Of a stretch of 64,000 nucleotides of DNA, positions 8,435 through 16,632 are shown piece after piece. Where the stretch lies: the NCBI GenBank assembly GCA_041660045.1, contig JBAZXA010000002.1:372001-436000 (forward strand), written 5' to 3'. A program made the position numbers and the translations under genes. Numbering within the stretch: the stretch's first letter is position 1; each line of letters begins with the position of its first letter. Under the pieces are notes generated by a model. That model made no database searches. It had not been told where the DNA came from and saw only the letters and a program-made list of their open reading frames with translations. The stretch comes from WM-3-3 sp041660045. Lineage in GTDB: Bacteria > Pseudomonadota > Gammaproteobacteria > Methylococcales > Methylomonadaceae.

Positions 8435-10192
8435 TTAATGGGTATGATCACATTCAGTCAAGAAACTAAGGATACTTTCCCGATATTCATAATAATCGTT
8501 ATGTTCAAGTAGCGCCTTACGGGTTCGAGGCCTTGGTAAATTAATGTCTTGTATCTTACCAATTTTTGCATGTGGACCATTGGTCATCATGACTACCCGA
8601 TCTGCTAGTAGTATTGCTTCATCAACATCATGCGTCACAACTATTGCTGTAACATGGGTGCGTTCCCAAACTTCCATCAACACTTCTTGCAGCTCCCAAC
8701 GGGTTAAGGAATCTAGCATACCGAAAGGTTCATCTAACAAAAGTAATTTAGGTGATAAAGCAAATGCTCGGGCAATACCAACACGTTGCCGCATGCCATT
8801 AGACATATCGGCGGCTTTTTTATGTAAGGCATCCCCCAATCCAACGCGTGTTAAATAATATTCAACAATATCATTACGTTCAGATTTTGTGGCATGAGGA
8901 TAAACTTTATCGACACCCAAAATTACATTTTCAAAGGCTGTTAACCAGGGAAATAGACTTGGTGCTTGAAACACAACGCCACGATCTGGGCCTGCGCCAT
9001 CTATCTCCTTATTGTCTAAAATGATGCCACCTTCAGAAATGCTATTTAAGCCAGCAGTCATAGATAATACGGTCGATTTGCCACAGCCTGAATGCCCAAT
9101 AATCGATATGAATTCACCTTTTTTCATCATTAAATCAAAACCATCCACTACTTTTACGGTGCTGTTGCCATCTGAAGTAGGATAAATTTTAGAAAGTTGT
9201 GAAAATTCCAAATAACGGGGGCGCCCCAAATCATCTTGGCTAGGCTTTAGGGCGGAGATATCTAGATTCCAGTCGTTGCTGGTGTTAGGACGAACATTAG
9301 GCAAAACAATTTTTTCAGTAGTGCTTACTTGCGTTTTTTCTATGCCTATATCAAGCAAATATTTGGTAATAGTGGCACGCAGTTTTTTAAATTCTTCATT
9401 ATGATTTAATGATGTACGGTCACGAGGTCGTTCAATTTCAATATGAAAATCAGGGCCAAAGGTTGCATCAGGCCCTGGATTTAATGGAATTACCCGATCT
9501 GCCATGTAGATGGCTTCATCTACATCATTAGTGATTAAGATGACGGTTTTTTTCTCGTGCTCCCAAATTTGCAGAATTTCGTCTTGCAAATTACCGCGTG
9601 TTAAAGCATCCAATGCGCTTAATGGTTCATCTAACAATAAAATATCCGGATTAGCCGCCAAAGCCCTGGCTACGTTAACACGTTGCCGCATGCCGCCTGA
9701 TAACTCGGCGGGTTTTTTGGTCATGGCAGCACTCAAATTAACCATTTTCACGTATTTCTCGGTATGAGCTCTACGTTGATCTGCGGGCCAGTCCTTAAAA
9801 ATTTGATCAACGGCCAAGGCTACATTTTCATAGACAGTTAACCATGGCATTAAAGAGTAGTTTTGAAAGACAACACCACGGTCAGGCCCAGGCTCTGTTA
9901 TAGGTTTGCCTTGTTTATTGATATTGCCGCTATTTGCTTGAATTAAGCCAGCTAACAACGATATTAAGGTGGTTTTACCGCTACCAGAAAAGCCTACGAT
10001 GGCAATAAATTCGCCGGCCTTAATATCAAGGTTAATATTTTTTAGGATAGAAACTTTATCATGGCCTTCGCCATAGGATTTGCAAACATCTTTTAACTGT
10101 ACTAAAGGAGTTTTATCCTTGATATTCTCATGCATAGGATTAGGCTTAAGTTCAGGATGATTTGAAATTACTTTAAGGTTTACAGCGGACAT
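8435..10192 (-). CDS. nitrate-type ABC transporter, tandem double ATPase subunit
   Basis: This cytoplasmic subunit would power an NrtABCD-type nitrate/nitrite/cyanate uptake system. The 585 residues hold two complete ABC domains. The first (about residues 29-265) has Walker A GFSGSGKTT, signature LSGGMRQRVNVARA and Walker B ILLLDEPLSALD. The second (about 335-570) has Walker A GHSGCGKST, signature MSNGMRQRVGIARA and Walker B LLLLDEPFGMLD. The non-canonical S-N-G in the second signature also occurs in NrtC/NrtD proteins. In cyanobacteria the two ATPases are separate (NrtC, NrtD, with NrtC fused to a binding domain). Here both are joined and no binding domain is attached. It lies 15 bases after nrtB in one operon with nrtA. 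Confidence 0.9.
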   Translation of the reverse strand: MSAVNLKVISNHPELKPNPMHENIKDKTPLVQLKDVCKSYGEGHDKVSILKNINLDIKAGEFIAIVGFSGSGKTTLISLLAGLIQANSGNINKQGKPITEPGPDRGVVFQNYSLMPWLTVYENVALAVDQIFKDWPADQRRAHTEKYVKMVNLSAAMTKKPAELSGGMRQRVNVARALAANPDILLLDEPLSALDALTRGNLQDEILQIWEHEKKTVILITNDVDEAIYMADRVIPLNPGPDATFGPDFHIEIERPRDRTSLNHNEEFKKLRATITKYLLDIGIEKTQVSTTEKIVLPNVRPNTSNDWNLDISALKPSQDDLGRPRYLEFSQLSKIYPTSDGNSTVKVVDGFDLMMKKGEFISIIGHSGCGKSTVLSMTAGLNSISEGGIILDNKEIDGAGPDRGVVFQAPSLFPWLTAFENVILGVDKVYPHATKSERNDIVEYYLTRVGLGDALHKKAADMSNGMRQRVGIARAFALSPKLLLLDEPFGMLDSLTRWELQEVLMEVWERTHVTAIVVTHDVDEAILLADRVVMMTNGPHAKIGKIQDINLPRPRTRKALLEHNDYYEYRESILSFLTECDHTH

Positions 10193-10207
10193 ACAAATCT
10201 CCTTAAT

Positions 10208-11221
10208 TTAGAGTGTTCTGCCAAATGAGAATACTTTTTGGAAGGACTGCATGATTCGGTCAAGAATAAAGCCAATAATACCAATAGTGAAAACAGCAAC
10301 CATAATGCGGCCTAGTGAGTTTGAACTGCCATTTTGGAACTCGTCCCATACAAACTTTCCTAAGCCAGGGTTTTGCGCTAGCATTTCTGCAGCAATCAAT
10401 ACCATCCAACCCACACCTAGCGATAATCTCATCCCTGTAAAGATATAGGGCAGGGAAGAAGGTAAAATGATTTTTCGGATTTGTGTAGGCCAGCCCAAAC
10501 GTAAAACTTTACCGACATTGACCAAGTCTTTATCTATTGAGGACACACCAACAGCGGTATTAATCAACGTTGGCCAAAGTGAGCATAAAGTTACCGTGAT
10601 AGCGGAAGTTAAGAATGATTTTTCAAACCATGAATCTTCCGTTGTTACATAAAGAGAGCTGACCACCAAGGTAACAATAGGTAGCCAAGCCAATGGCGAC
10701 ACCGGCTTAAAAATTTGGATTATGGGATTGAGTGCAGTGTTGAACAAGGGACTCATGCCACATAAAATGCCTAGTGGTATTGCAATTAAGGTGGCAATAA
10801 TAAATCCAGCAAATACAGTATAAAGGCTAGTAAATATCTGATCTAAATAGGTTGGTTTGCCTGTATAAGGGCGTTTTTTTATTTCCGCATTTGGGTCTTC
10901 CGCCAATAATTTTTCGTCTCTTGCATCTTGCCGTTGATAGAATTCAACTTTCTTTTGCTTTTCTGCATAATGCGCATCAACTAAGTTTCCAACTTCATGC
11001 CAAACCGCGCTAGGTCCAGGAATTGTCCCTAAACTAGTATTAACTTTGGATGCAGAAAATCCCCACAGGCTAAGAAAAATCATAAAAGCGATAATGGGTA
11101 TGCCCATTATTAGCCATAATTGTTTCAGTTGTTGTGCAGGATTTTCGCCTGCTGCCATTTTTACGAAAGGAACAAACCATGTAAGCCCGGTAATATTTAA
11201 AAATTTAATAATTTTTTTCAT
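10208..11221 (-). CDS. nrtB: nitrate-type ABC transporter permease
   Basis: This inner-membrane permease of the NrtB/SsuC/TauC class has about 337 residues. I place the start at the ATG at 11221 (MKKIIKFLN) because a GAGG lies about seven bases before it; an ATG at 11233 is also in frame. An N-terminal helix (IMGIPIIAFMIFLSLWGF) is followed by a charged periplasmic stretch. The BPD_transp_1 domain starts near TSLYTVFAGFIIATLIAIPLGILCG. The EAA-like coupling loop reads INTAVGVSSIDKDLVNVGKVLRLGWPTQIRKIILPSSLPYIFTGMRL. It sits between nrtA and the double ATPase, with a stem-loop in the nrtA-nrtB gap. Specificity for nitrate is inferred from nrtA and the gene order. Confidence 0.9.
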   Translation of the reverse strand: MKKIIKFLNITGLTWFVPFVKMAAGENPAQQLKQLWLIMGIPIIAFMIFLSLWGFSASKVNTSLGTIPGPSAVWHEVGNLVDAHYAEKQKKVEFYQRQDARDEKLLAEDPNAEIKKRPYTGKPTYLDQIFTSLYTVFAGFIIATLIAIPLGILCGMSPLFNTALNPIIQIFKPVSPLAWLPIVTLVVSSLYVTTEDSWFEKSFLTSAITVTLCSLWPTLINTAVGVSSIDKDLVNVGKVLRLGWPTQIRKIILPSSLPYIFTGMRLSLGVGWMVLIAAEMLAQNPGLGKFVWDEFQNGSSNSLGRIMVAVFTIGIIGFILDRIMQSFQKVFSFGRTL

Positions 11222-11322
11222 GTGAAACCTCATTTAGTTTTACATAACATAACTGTCGTTAACAATTTTGTATGAATAATTCAACTTTTTGATCAATGAT
11301 TTTTTGTCACAACAGATAAAGG

Positions 11323-11371
11323 CCTTGGGGCCAGAAAAAATACGTCCATGTACGACATCTCATCCCCAAGG
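11323..11371 (-). other. large stem-loop between nrtA and nrtB
   Basis: CCTTGGGG (11323-11330) and CCCCAAGG (11364-11371) form an eight-base GC-rich stem closing a 33-base loop in the nrtA-nrtB gap. Such intercistronic hairpins often protect the upstream mRNA and allow more binding protein than permease to be made. The strand shown is that of the operon. It could also be a copy of a dispersed repeat, which cannot be judged from this window alone. Confidence 0.5.
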
Positions 11372-11431
11372 TTGAACAGCTAATTTTTCCGGGTGCGAAC
11401 AAAAATGCTTAAATCGTAAATTTTACTGCTG

Positions 11432-12808
11432 TTATTCTGTTATCTTACCGTCGACAATTTTTTGCTTACCTTTTAAGCCTATATTAAATTTTGTTAAATA
11501 ATCATTTGGCTTTTTAGCATCATAGACAATACCATCAATGAACTCAGTCTGTGGTGGCTTGATACCACTTTCATTTTCGGCAGGAAAATCACTTGCCTTG
11601 GCTTTACCTTCAGCAATCAATTCTTTAGCCGCTGCCATATAAATGTCCGGTCTATAAACTGATTTTGCTATTTGCATATACCAACTGTCCGGTTTAAATT
11701 CGTTAATTTGTCCCCAGCGGCGCATTTGTGTTAAATACCAAATAGCATCACTAAAATAGGGATATGTGGCATTATTCCTAAAAAAGGTATTAAAATCGGG
11801 CAAAGGTCGTTTATCACCTTTCTCATATTCGAACGTTCCAGTCATACTGTTGGCAATTACATCAAAGTCAGCTCCAACGTATTGGGCTTGCGATAGCATT
11901 TCAACTGCTTCTTTACGGTTTTTGTTGTTATCGGCATCTAACCACATTGCTGCACGAATTAAGGCTTTTACCACAGCTTTGTGAGTGTTAGGGTATTTTT
12001 CAGCCCATGCCTTGCTGACACCAAAAACTTTTTCCGGGTTGTTTTTCCAGATTTCATAATCAGTGACAACAGGCACACCTATACCTTTGAAAACCGCTTG
12101 TTGGTTCCAAGGCTCACCAACGCAATAACCATATATAGTGCCCGCTTCAAGAGTGGCTGGCATTTGCGGTGGCGGGGTGACAGAAAGCAGGGCATCTGCG
12201 TTTATTTCACCGGTGGTGTCTTGTGGCGGAGCATAGTACCCAGGTTTAATACCACCAGCAGCTAGCCAGTAACGCAATTCATAGTTATGCGTTGATACGG
12301 GAAATACCATACCCATCTTAAAGGGCTTGCCTTCACTTTTAAATTGATCAACTACGGGTTTTAAGGAATCAGCTTTAATAGGATGTTTAGGTTTTCCATT
12401 TTCCATTGGAACATGCGGTTTCATGAGGTTCCAGATGGCGTTGGATACGGTAATCGCATTGCCGTTTAAGTCCATACTAAAGGCTGTGACAATATCGGCT
12501 TTTGTGCCAAAACCAATTGAGGCGCCTAAAGGTTGGCCTGCTAACATGTGGGCACCATCAAGTTCGCCATTTATGACGCGGTCTAACAGTACTTTCCAAT
12601 TCGCTTGGGCTTCGAGTTGAATATATAGTCCTTCGTCTTCAAAGAAACCTTTTTCAGCTGCAACAGCTAGCGGAGCCATATCAGTCAGTTTTATAAAACC
12701 AAATTTAAGGTTTTCTTTTTCAAGGTTTGCTGCTGCCTCTGCGTAAGTAGCTAGCATTAAAGTTGAAAGAGTAGCTGCTGTTATTGCAACCGTTAGTTTA
12801 ATTTTCAT
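11432..12808 (-). CDS. nrtA: nitrate-type ABC transporter substrate-binding protein
   Basis: This is the periplasmic ligand-binding subunit of the transporter, about 458 residues. The start at 12808 (MKIKLTVAITAATL) is chosen because a GAGG lies seven bases upstream and it opens a normal Sec signal peptide ending in TYAEA; in-frame ATGs at 12823 and 12862 have worse context. The mature part (LKFGFIKLTDMAPLAVAAEKGFFEDEGLYIQLEAQANWKVLLDRVINGELDGAHMLAGQPLGASIG) matches the CmpA/NrtA family. The family's TIYGYCVGEPWNQQAV segment is also present. Long insertions and a C-terminal IVDGK segment fit nitrate-binding NrtA better than the shorter SsuA/TauA. It is the first gene of the operon and is preceded by an ANTAR-type leader, which supports nitrate/nitrite-regulated expression. 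Confidence 0.92.
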   Translation of the reverse strand: MKIKLTVAITAATLSTLMLATYAEAAANLEKENLKFGFIKLTDMAPLAVAAEKGFFEDEGLYIQLEAQANWKVLLDRVINGELDGAHMLAGQPLGASIGFGTKADIVTAFSMDLNGNAITVSNAIWNLMKPHVPMENGKPKHPIKADSLKPVVDQFKSEGKPFKMGMVFPVSTHNYELRYWLAAGGIKPGYYAPPQDTTGEINADALLSVTPPPQMPATLEAGTIYGYCVGEPWNQQAVFKGIGVPVVTDYEIWKNNPEKVFGVSKAWAEKYPNTHKAVVKALIRAAMWLDADNNKNRKEAVEMLSQAQYVGADFDVIANSMTGTFEYEKGDKRPLPDFNTFFRNNATYPYFSDAIWYLTQMRRWGQINEFKPDSWYMQIAKSVYRPDIYMAAAKELIAEGKAKASDFPAENESGIKPPQTEFIDGIVYDAKKPNDYLTKFNIGLKGKQKIVDGKITE

Positions 12809-12839
12809 AGTGGCCTCATTCATTGTTAAATTAGCGGGC

Positions 12840-12942
12840 AAAAAAAAACGCCGTCCACGCAAACTAATTGTCTGGGTAGAAGACGCCTTTGTCTTTTATT
12901 GACTCGCCATTAAGTCAAGTGATAGCGCTCCGTCTTTGGAGC
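12840..12942 (-). promoter_or_regulatory. nrtA leader with ANTAR-type double hairpin and attenuator
   Basis: Read on the minus strand, the leader has a first hairpin P1 (12942-12927) with stem GCTCC/GGAGC and hexaloop AAAGAC. A second hairpin P2 (12895-12880) has stem AAGAC/GTCTT and hexaloop AAAGGC. Both loops carry A at position 1 and G at position 4, the signature bound by ANTAR proteins such as NasR and NasT. The 3' part of P2 overlaps GGCGTC (12887-12882), which can instead pair imperfectly with GACGGC (12855-12850), just before a run of nine T (12848-12840). This is the terminator/antiterminator layout of known nas leaders. No ANTAR gene lies in the window. The terminator stem is weak by eye. 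Confidence 0.7.
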
Positions 12943-12996
12943 TTTCATATATTTTAAAGCAGTTTTTATGCCGTAAAATCAACTCTTCTCATTAAA

Positions 12997-13051
12997 TCAA
13001 TGTTAATCATTGAGTTATGAATTATCGTTTAAAGTTTAATCTCTTTAAACG
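12997..13051. promoter_or_regulatory. inverted repeats in the nrtA / PDC-sensor divergent region
   Basis: CGTTTAAAG (13026-13034) and CTTTAAACG (13043-13051) form a perfect nine-base inverted repeat with an eight-base spacer. An overlapping repeat AATCTC/GAGATT (13038-13056) is mutually exclusive with it as a hairpin. A further TCAATG/CATTGA repeat lies at 12997-13013. All are in the divergent promoter region about 190-250 bases upstream of nrtA. The rest of the gap up to 13297 holds a GC-richer inverted repeat (GCACGC near 13112, GCGTGC near 13140) and no gene that I can support. Confidence 0.45.
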
Positions 13052-13297
13052 AGATTGTTTTTGATTTAAGTTAGAATTAATGCATCATTTTTGGGCGAGT
13101 TATGGATTGGCACGCACCAGTTGGGTGGCATAGTGTGAGGGCGTGCTTTACTAAAGACTAAAGGGCTAGTCTCAACCTGATATAACTACCTTATAATCTA
13201 ACGTGTATTTGAGTTGATAATTATAATTTTTATTATTTCTAAATTAGGCATGTTCCATGCTTATTAGTTTTTAATCTTGCAACAATGGGCTTGTGCT

Positions 13298-14272
13298 ATG
13301 TCGAAAATGAGCCACATTAATGTGATTGAAAAATATGATGAACATAAGTTAGCGATTCATCATTTATTGTCCTCGATCCTTACCTGTTTTGCTGACGAAA
13401 AGATCTTTGAGCTCACCCAGCGGGAGTTGACGGAATCATTGGATGCCTTGTGTTCATATTACCCCTTTGTAAGTTTATTGTATTTGCTGGATGCAGAGGG
13501 TAAGCAAGTATGTATGAATGTTCCAGGCAGTTATTATGAAGAGCATCCTAAAATAGGTTTAGGCTTTGATCGTAGTAAACGTCCTTATTTTCAGTTGGCG
13601 ATTAAATGCGGGCAAGTAGTAGTGACTGAGCCTTATTTATCCAGTATTAGAAGAGAGCTATGTGTATCAGTAAGTGTTAAAGTTTTGAATGATGATGGTT
13701 CTGTTAAAGGTGTTATTGTGCTTGATGTGGATTTGAGTGCAACTCTCGGATTTTTAACGGGTGAAAGCCATCGTATACACTTTGACCCTTATTTTAAACT
13801 AGTCTATTCGTTTATCGTAATAGGCTTGTTTGCAGTTTCTTTTATTTTACTTTATGCCGCGGGGCAAGAGTGTTTTAAGGTGGCAAAAACTGCACTGATT
13901 GGGACACAGGAAATTGAAATTCCGTTTGGGGTGGTAATTTATTTAACCTTGGCATTGGCCATATTTGACTTGGCAAAAACTACCTTAGAAGAAGAGGTGT
14001 TACTGTACAAAGACATTTTGCGGCATAGCTCAACACGCAGGACAATTACCCGTTTTATCGCAGCGATTATTATTGCGGTATCCATTGAGGCTTTATTAAT
14101 GATTTTTAAATTTGCATTAAACGGTGATAATGCCCACATTAATGATGCAGTTTCAATAATTATAGCTGCCGCGCTATTGTTAATTTCTTTGGGTGTCTAT
14201 GTGTATCTAGGAAGTAAAGCGGAATGTATGCTCTTAAAGAGCGGCAGAAATAAAAAGAAAGCCATGGGATAA
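13298..14272 (+). CDS. PDC/Cache sensor-domain membrane protein
   Basis: The protein (about 324 residues from the ATG at 13298; a TTG at 13277 is also in frame) starts with a soluble sensor region. RPYFQLAIKCGQVVVTEPYLSSIRRELCVSVSVKVLNDDGSVKGVIVLDVDLS is a good match to the ligand-binding part of PDC/dCache domains. No signal peptide or first membrane helix precedes it, which is odd because dCache domains normally lie between two helices outside the cell. After it come about four or five hydrophobic helices (LVYSFIVIGLFAVSFILLYAAG, FGVVIYLTLALAIF, FIAAIIIAVSIEALLMIF, AVSIIIAAALLLISLGVYVYLG). No kinase, GGDEF or methyl-accepting output domain is present. It heads a same-strand group with a cytochrome-like and a GAF protein. 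Function unknown. Confidence 0.75.
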   Translation: MSKMSHINVIEKYDEHKLAIHHLLSSILTCFADEKIFELTQRELTESLDALCSYYPFVSLLYLLDAEGKQVCMNVPGSYYEEHPKIGLGFDRSKRPYFQLAIKCGQVVVTEPYLSSIRRELCVSVSVKVLNDDGSVKGVIVLDVDLSATLGFLTGESHRIHFDPYFKLVYSFIVIGLFAVSFILLYAAGQECFKVAKTALIGTQEIEIPFGVVIYLTLALAIFDLAKTTLEEEVLLYKDILRHSSTRRTITRFIAAIIIAVSIEALLMIFKFALNGDNAHINDAVSIIIAAALLLISLGVYVYLGSKAECMLLKSGRNKKKAMG

Positions 14273-14372
14273 TAAATGCCTGATTGCTTGTCAATGTTTT
14301 TTCAGTCCGCAGCATTAAAACCTTTAATATTTTTTAGTTTAAAAATCCCTTGAACATTTACAGGTAAGCGCC

Positions 14373-15302
14373 ATGACACAAAAGTATACGTCATTAAAAG
14401 ATCACGATACGCCAATTAAAGTCTTATTTACAGGATATCTTTGTACTGTAGGTGTGGGGTATTTTTTTGCCCTCGTCCAAATTTTGTTTACCCACGGTAT
14501 GGCAGATGGGGAATTTGGGTTATCAGTTGACGACATAGTCTATAGCTATTATGGCAACCGTTCTGGCACCGTGCTTGAACAAAAACTGAATGGCTCAATG
14601 AAGGCTAATGCGCAAGATCAGGAGCGTTTTGACATAATCCAGTGGATCCGTGAAGGTGCTGATAAAGATGACTATATCGATAATGGTATAGAAAAAATCA
14701 TCAATAGCCGTTGTGTTATGTGTCATAACAAAGAAGCCTCGGGCATCCCGGACTTTACTAAATATGAAAATCTGAAGGCTTTAACCGCACAAGATGAAGG
14801 AGCAACTTTCGCCTCTTTAACACGGGTTTCCCATATCCATTTATTTGGCATTAGCTTCATCTTTATGTTTATTGGCCTTATTTTTAGTTTTTCGGAAACT
14901 ACGACAGTCCAATATAAGTGCATCGCAATCGGTATGCCGTATGTTTTTTTAATAGCAGATATCTTGTCTTGGTGGCTTACGAAGATAGATCCTATGTTTG
15001 CATGGCTAGTGATCCTGGCTGGTATGGGTATGGGCGTATCCTTCATGTTTATGTGGGTGATTTCAATTTTGGAAATGTGGTTGTATAAACCTGTATTCAT
15101 TGATGGCCCTGGCATGAAAGTGCAGCAATGGCTAGATTCATTAGCGACTGCTGAAAAGCGGGCGGTATTTAATCATACGGGTACCGTTATTAAACAAGAG
15201 TTGATGTTCTTAGTTGGGCAATGGTCAACTTATGTATGGCCGAAGATTTGCCGTTTCTCAACTATGGTGAGTTCAATGGTAAAGAATAAGTTAAAAAAAT
15301 AA
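14373..15302 (+). CDS. membrane-bound monoheme cytochrome c-like protein
   Basis: The 309-residue protein has an N-terminal membrane helix (VLFTGYLCTVGVGYFFALVQILF). A non-cytoplasmic stretch follows with one CxxCH heme-attachment site (C114, C117, H118 in CVMCHNKEASGIPDF). Four more helices follow (HLFGISFIFMFIGLIFSF, CIAIGMPYVFLIADILSW, FAWLVILAGMGMGVSFMFMWVISILEMW). Histidines before the second helix (SLTRVSHIHLFG) could give further heme ligands. Likely a small membrane electron carrier or redox sensor; no partner oxidase or reductase gene is adjacent. It lies 100 bases after the PDC-sensor gene and 69 before the GAF gene, so it probably belongs to the same transcript. I know of no functional study of such a protein. 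Confidence 0.7.
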   Translation: MTQKYTSLKDHDTPIKVLFTGYLCTVGVGYFFALVQILFTHGMADGEFGLSVDDIVYSYYGNRSGTVLEQKLNGSMKANAQDQERFDIIQWIREGADKDDYIDNGIEKIINSRCVMCHNKEASGIPDFTKYENLKALTAQDEGATFASLTRVSHIHLFGISFIFMFIGLIFSFSETTTVQYKCIAIGMPYVFLIADILSWWLTKIDPMFAWLVILAGMGMGVSFMFMWVISILEMWLYKPVFIDGPGMKVQQWLDSLATAEKRAVFNHTGTVIKQELMFLVGQWSTYVWPKICRFSTMVSSMVKNKLKK

Positions 15303-15371
15303 AAAATTGGCTGATGTCGAATTGTTTATTAACATAAATAATTGTCAGGGTTATTTCAATCAGAATTATTC

Positions 15372-16289
15372 ATGAAAACATTTATTAAAGTTACCGAAAT
15401 TTGGCGGCCATCCTCTGATCGTGCCAAGCTAGAATTTAGCGGTGGCTTATATGGTGCGCTAGCAGAGTTTAGGGCAATTAGCGAAAAAAAATCATTTGCT
15501 TATGATGAGGGGCTGCCTGGAAAAGCGTGGGCCGCCGGGCATCCTTTGATTTTAACGGAGTTTGATAATTCTTATTTTAAACGCACACAATTCGCAAAAA
15601 AAGCTGGACTAACTTGCGGAATAGCCATTCCTATTTTTGCCGGTGAGTTTTTGACTGCGGTCGTTGTTTTCTTATGTGGTGATGACCAATATCATGCCGG
15701 AGCAATCGAAATTTGGAGTAATTTGCCAGATAAAGCCGATGCTTTATGTGTTACTGATGGCTATTATGGAACCTTGGTGGAGTTTGAAAAATCATCCAAA
15801 TGTTTAAGCATGGTTAAAGGTTTTGGTTTGCCTGGCCAAGTTTGGGAGCAGGGTATGCCATTACTTATTGAGGATATGGGCTCTGCTTCGACTTTTGTTA
15901 GGGCAGATGATGCAAGGCAAACGGGTATTACCACGGCATTGGCAATACCTGTTTCCACGGTAAATGGACGAATTTATATCATGTCTTTTTTATCCGCTAA
16001 AGCCACACCAATTGCCCGCCGATTGCAGATTTGGGTGCCAGATGAGCAACGCGCAACCTTAGTTTGTAAGTCTGGTTATAGTAAGTATGGGGATGACTTG
16101 GCAGAAATGTTTGAAGCGGTCAACATTCCTAAAGGTGAGGGTGTGCTGGGGAGGGTATGGTTAACCGGCGTGCCTTATATCAGTGGGGATCCGGACAATG
16201 CCCATACCGAGGGTCGATTAAGTGCAATGCTCGCGATACCAGTGATTGAATTGGGGCAACTTAAGGCTATAGTGACATTTTTATTTTAA
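15372..16289 (+). CDS. triple GAF-like repeat protein
   Basis: The roughly 305-residue cytosolic protein consists of three successive repeats of about 100 residues. Each opens with [EQ]IW and contains a G-x-x-G-[KQR]-x-W core followed by an AIP strand. The cores are GLPGKAWAAGHPLIL with GIAIPIF, GLPGQVWEQGMPLLI with ALAIPVS, and GVLGRVWLTGVPYIS with MLAIPVI. This is the pattern of small-ligand or redox-sensing GAF domains. No output domain (kinase, GGDEF, HTH) is attached, so it would have to act by protein contact. The ATG at 15372 is preferred; a TTG at 15342 adds ten residues. It follows the cytochrome-like gene and precedes a long intergenic region. Confidence 0.75.
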   Translation: MKTFIKVTEIWRPSSDRAKLEFSGGLYGALAEFRAISEKKSFAYDEGLPGKAWAAGHPLILTEFDNSYFKRTQFAKKAGLTCGIAIPIFAGEFLTAVVVFLCGDDQYHAGAIEIWSNLPDKADALCVTDGYYGTLVEFEKSSKCLSMVKGFGLPGQVWEQGMPLLIEDMGSASTFVRADDARQTGITTALAIPVSTVNGRIYIMSFLSAKATPIARRLQIWVPDEQRATLVCKSGYSKYGDDLAEMFEAVNIPKGEGVLGRVWLTGVPYISGDPDNAHTEGRLSAMLAIPVIELGQLKAIVTFLF

Positions 16290-16316
16290 GTTTTCTTGTT
16301 TCTGCAAGGAGACTGG

Positions 16317-16349
16317 AAAAAAAAGCGCATTAACAAAAAGTTAATGCGC
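16317..16349 (-). terminator. strong terminator on the minus strand with no known upstream gene
   Basis: GCGCATTAAC (16325-16334) and GTTAATGCGC (16340-16349) form a perfect ten-base stem with a five-base loop. The plus strand has eight A immediately before it (16317-16324), which become a T8 tract on the minus strand. It therefore looks like a minus-strand Rho-independent terminator. No minus-strand gene lies in the next 10 kb to the right, so it may end a small RNA or an antisense transcript. Confidence 0.65.
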
Positions 16350-16632
16350 AGTAGCTGCTTTAGCTCAATAGACCAACATTAAAGAGGAAGTGCCCAACGC
16401 CAGAAGACGTGCGCAACAAACATAAAGCATTTAAAATGCCAGATAAAGCAGGGTGCAAAAAAATAATTTTAAATCTTTTATATTCAAGCATTTATTTTTT
16501 AATGTTGTGGTTTTTAAAAACTTTGTGTCTGTTTTTTGACTGTGTTCATGTTACTAAAATATGACAATCCTCACGCTTTTTGTGCGAAATAAGTCAAATA
16601 AGGTGAAAGTGAGTGGAAAATCAATACTATCT
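16350..16632. other. AT-rich intergenic stretch, no gene supported
   Basis: This stretch between the GAF gene and the ligase cluster is AT-rich with several homopolymer runs. It contains GCATTTTAAATGC (16427-16439), a small palindrome, and a 14-codon minus-strand reading frame at 16379-16423 without a ribosome binding site. If the terminator at 16317-16349 is real, the transcript it ends would start within this stretch. I see no clear promoter for it. Confidence 0.4.

Noticed and set aside
13105..13128. TTGGCACG-like -24 element between nrtA and the PDC-sensor gene.
   Set aside because: The required GC is not ten bases after GG (TT occurs there), so it fails the invariant sigma-54 spacing.
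16379..16423. Short 14-codon minus-strand reading frame (MFVAHVFWRW...) near the orphan terminator.
   Set aside because: No ribosome binding site and no supporting codon pattern; the segment may belong to a dispersed repeat or a small RNA.
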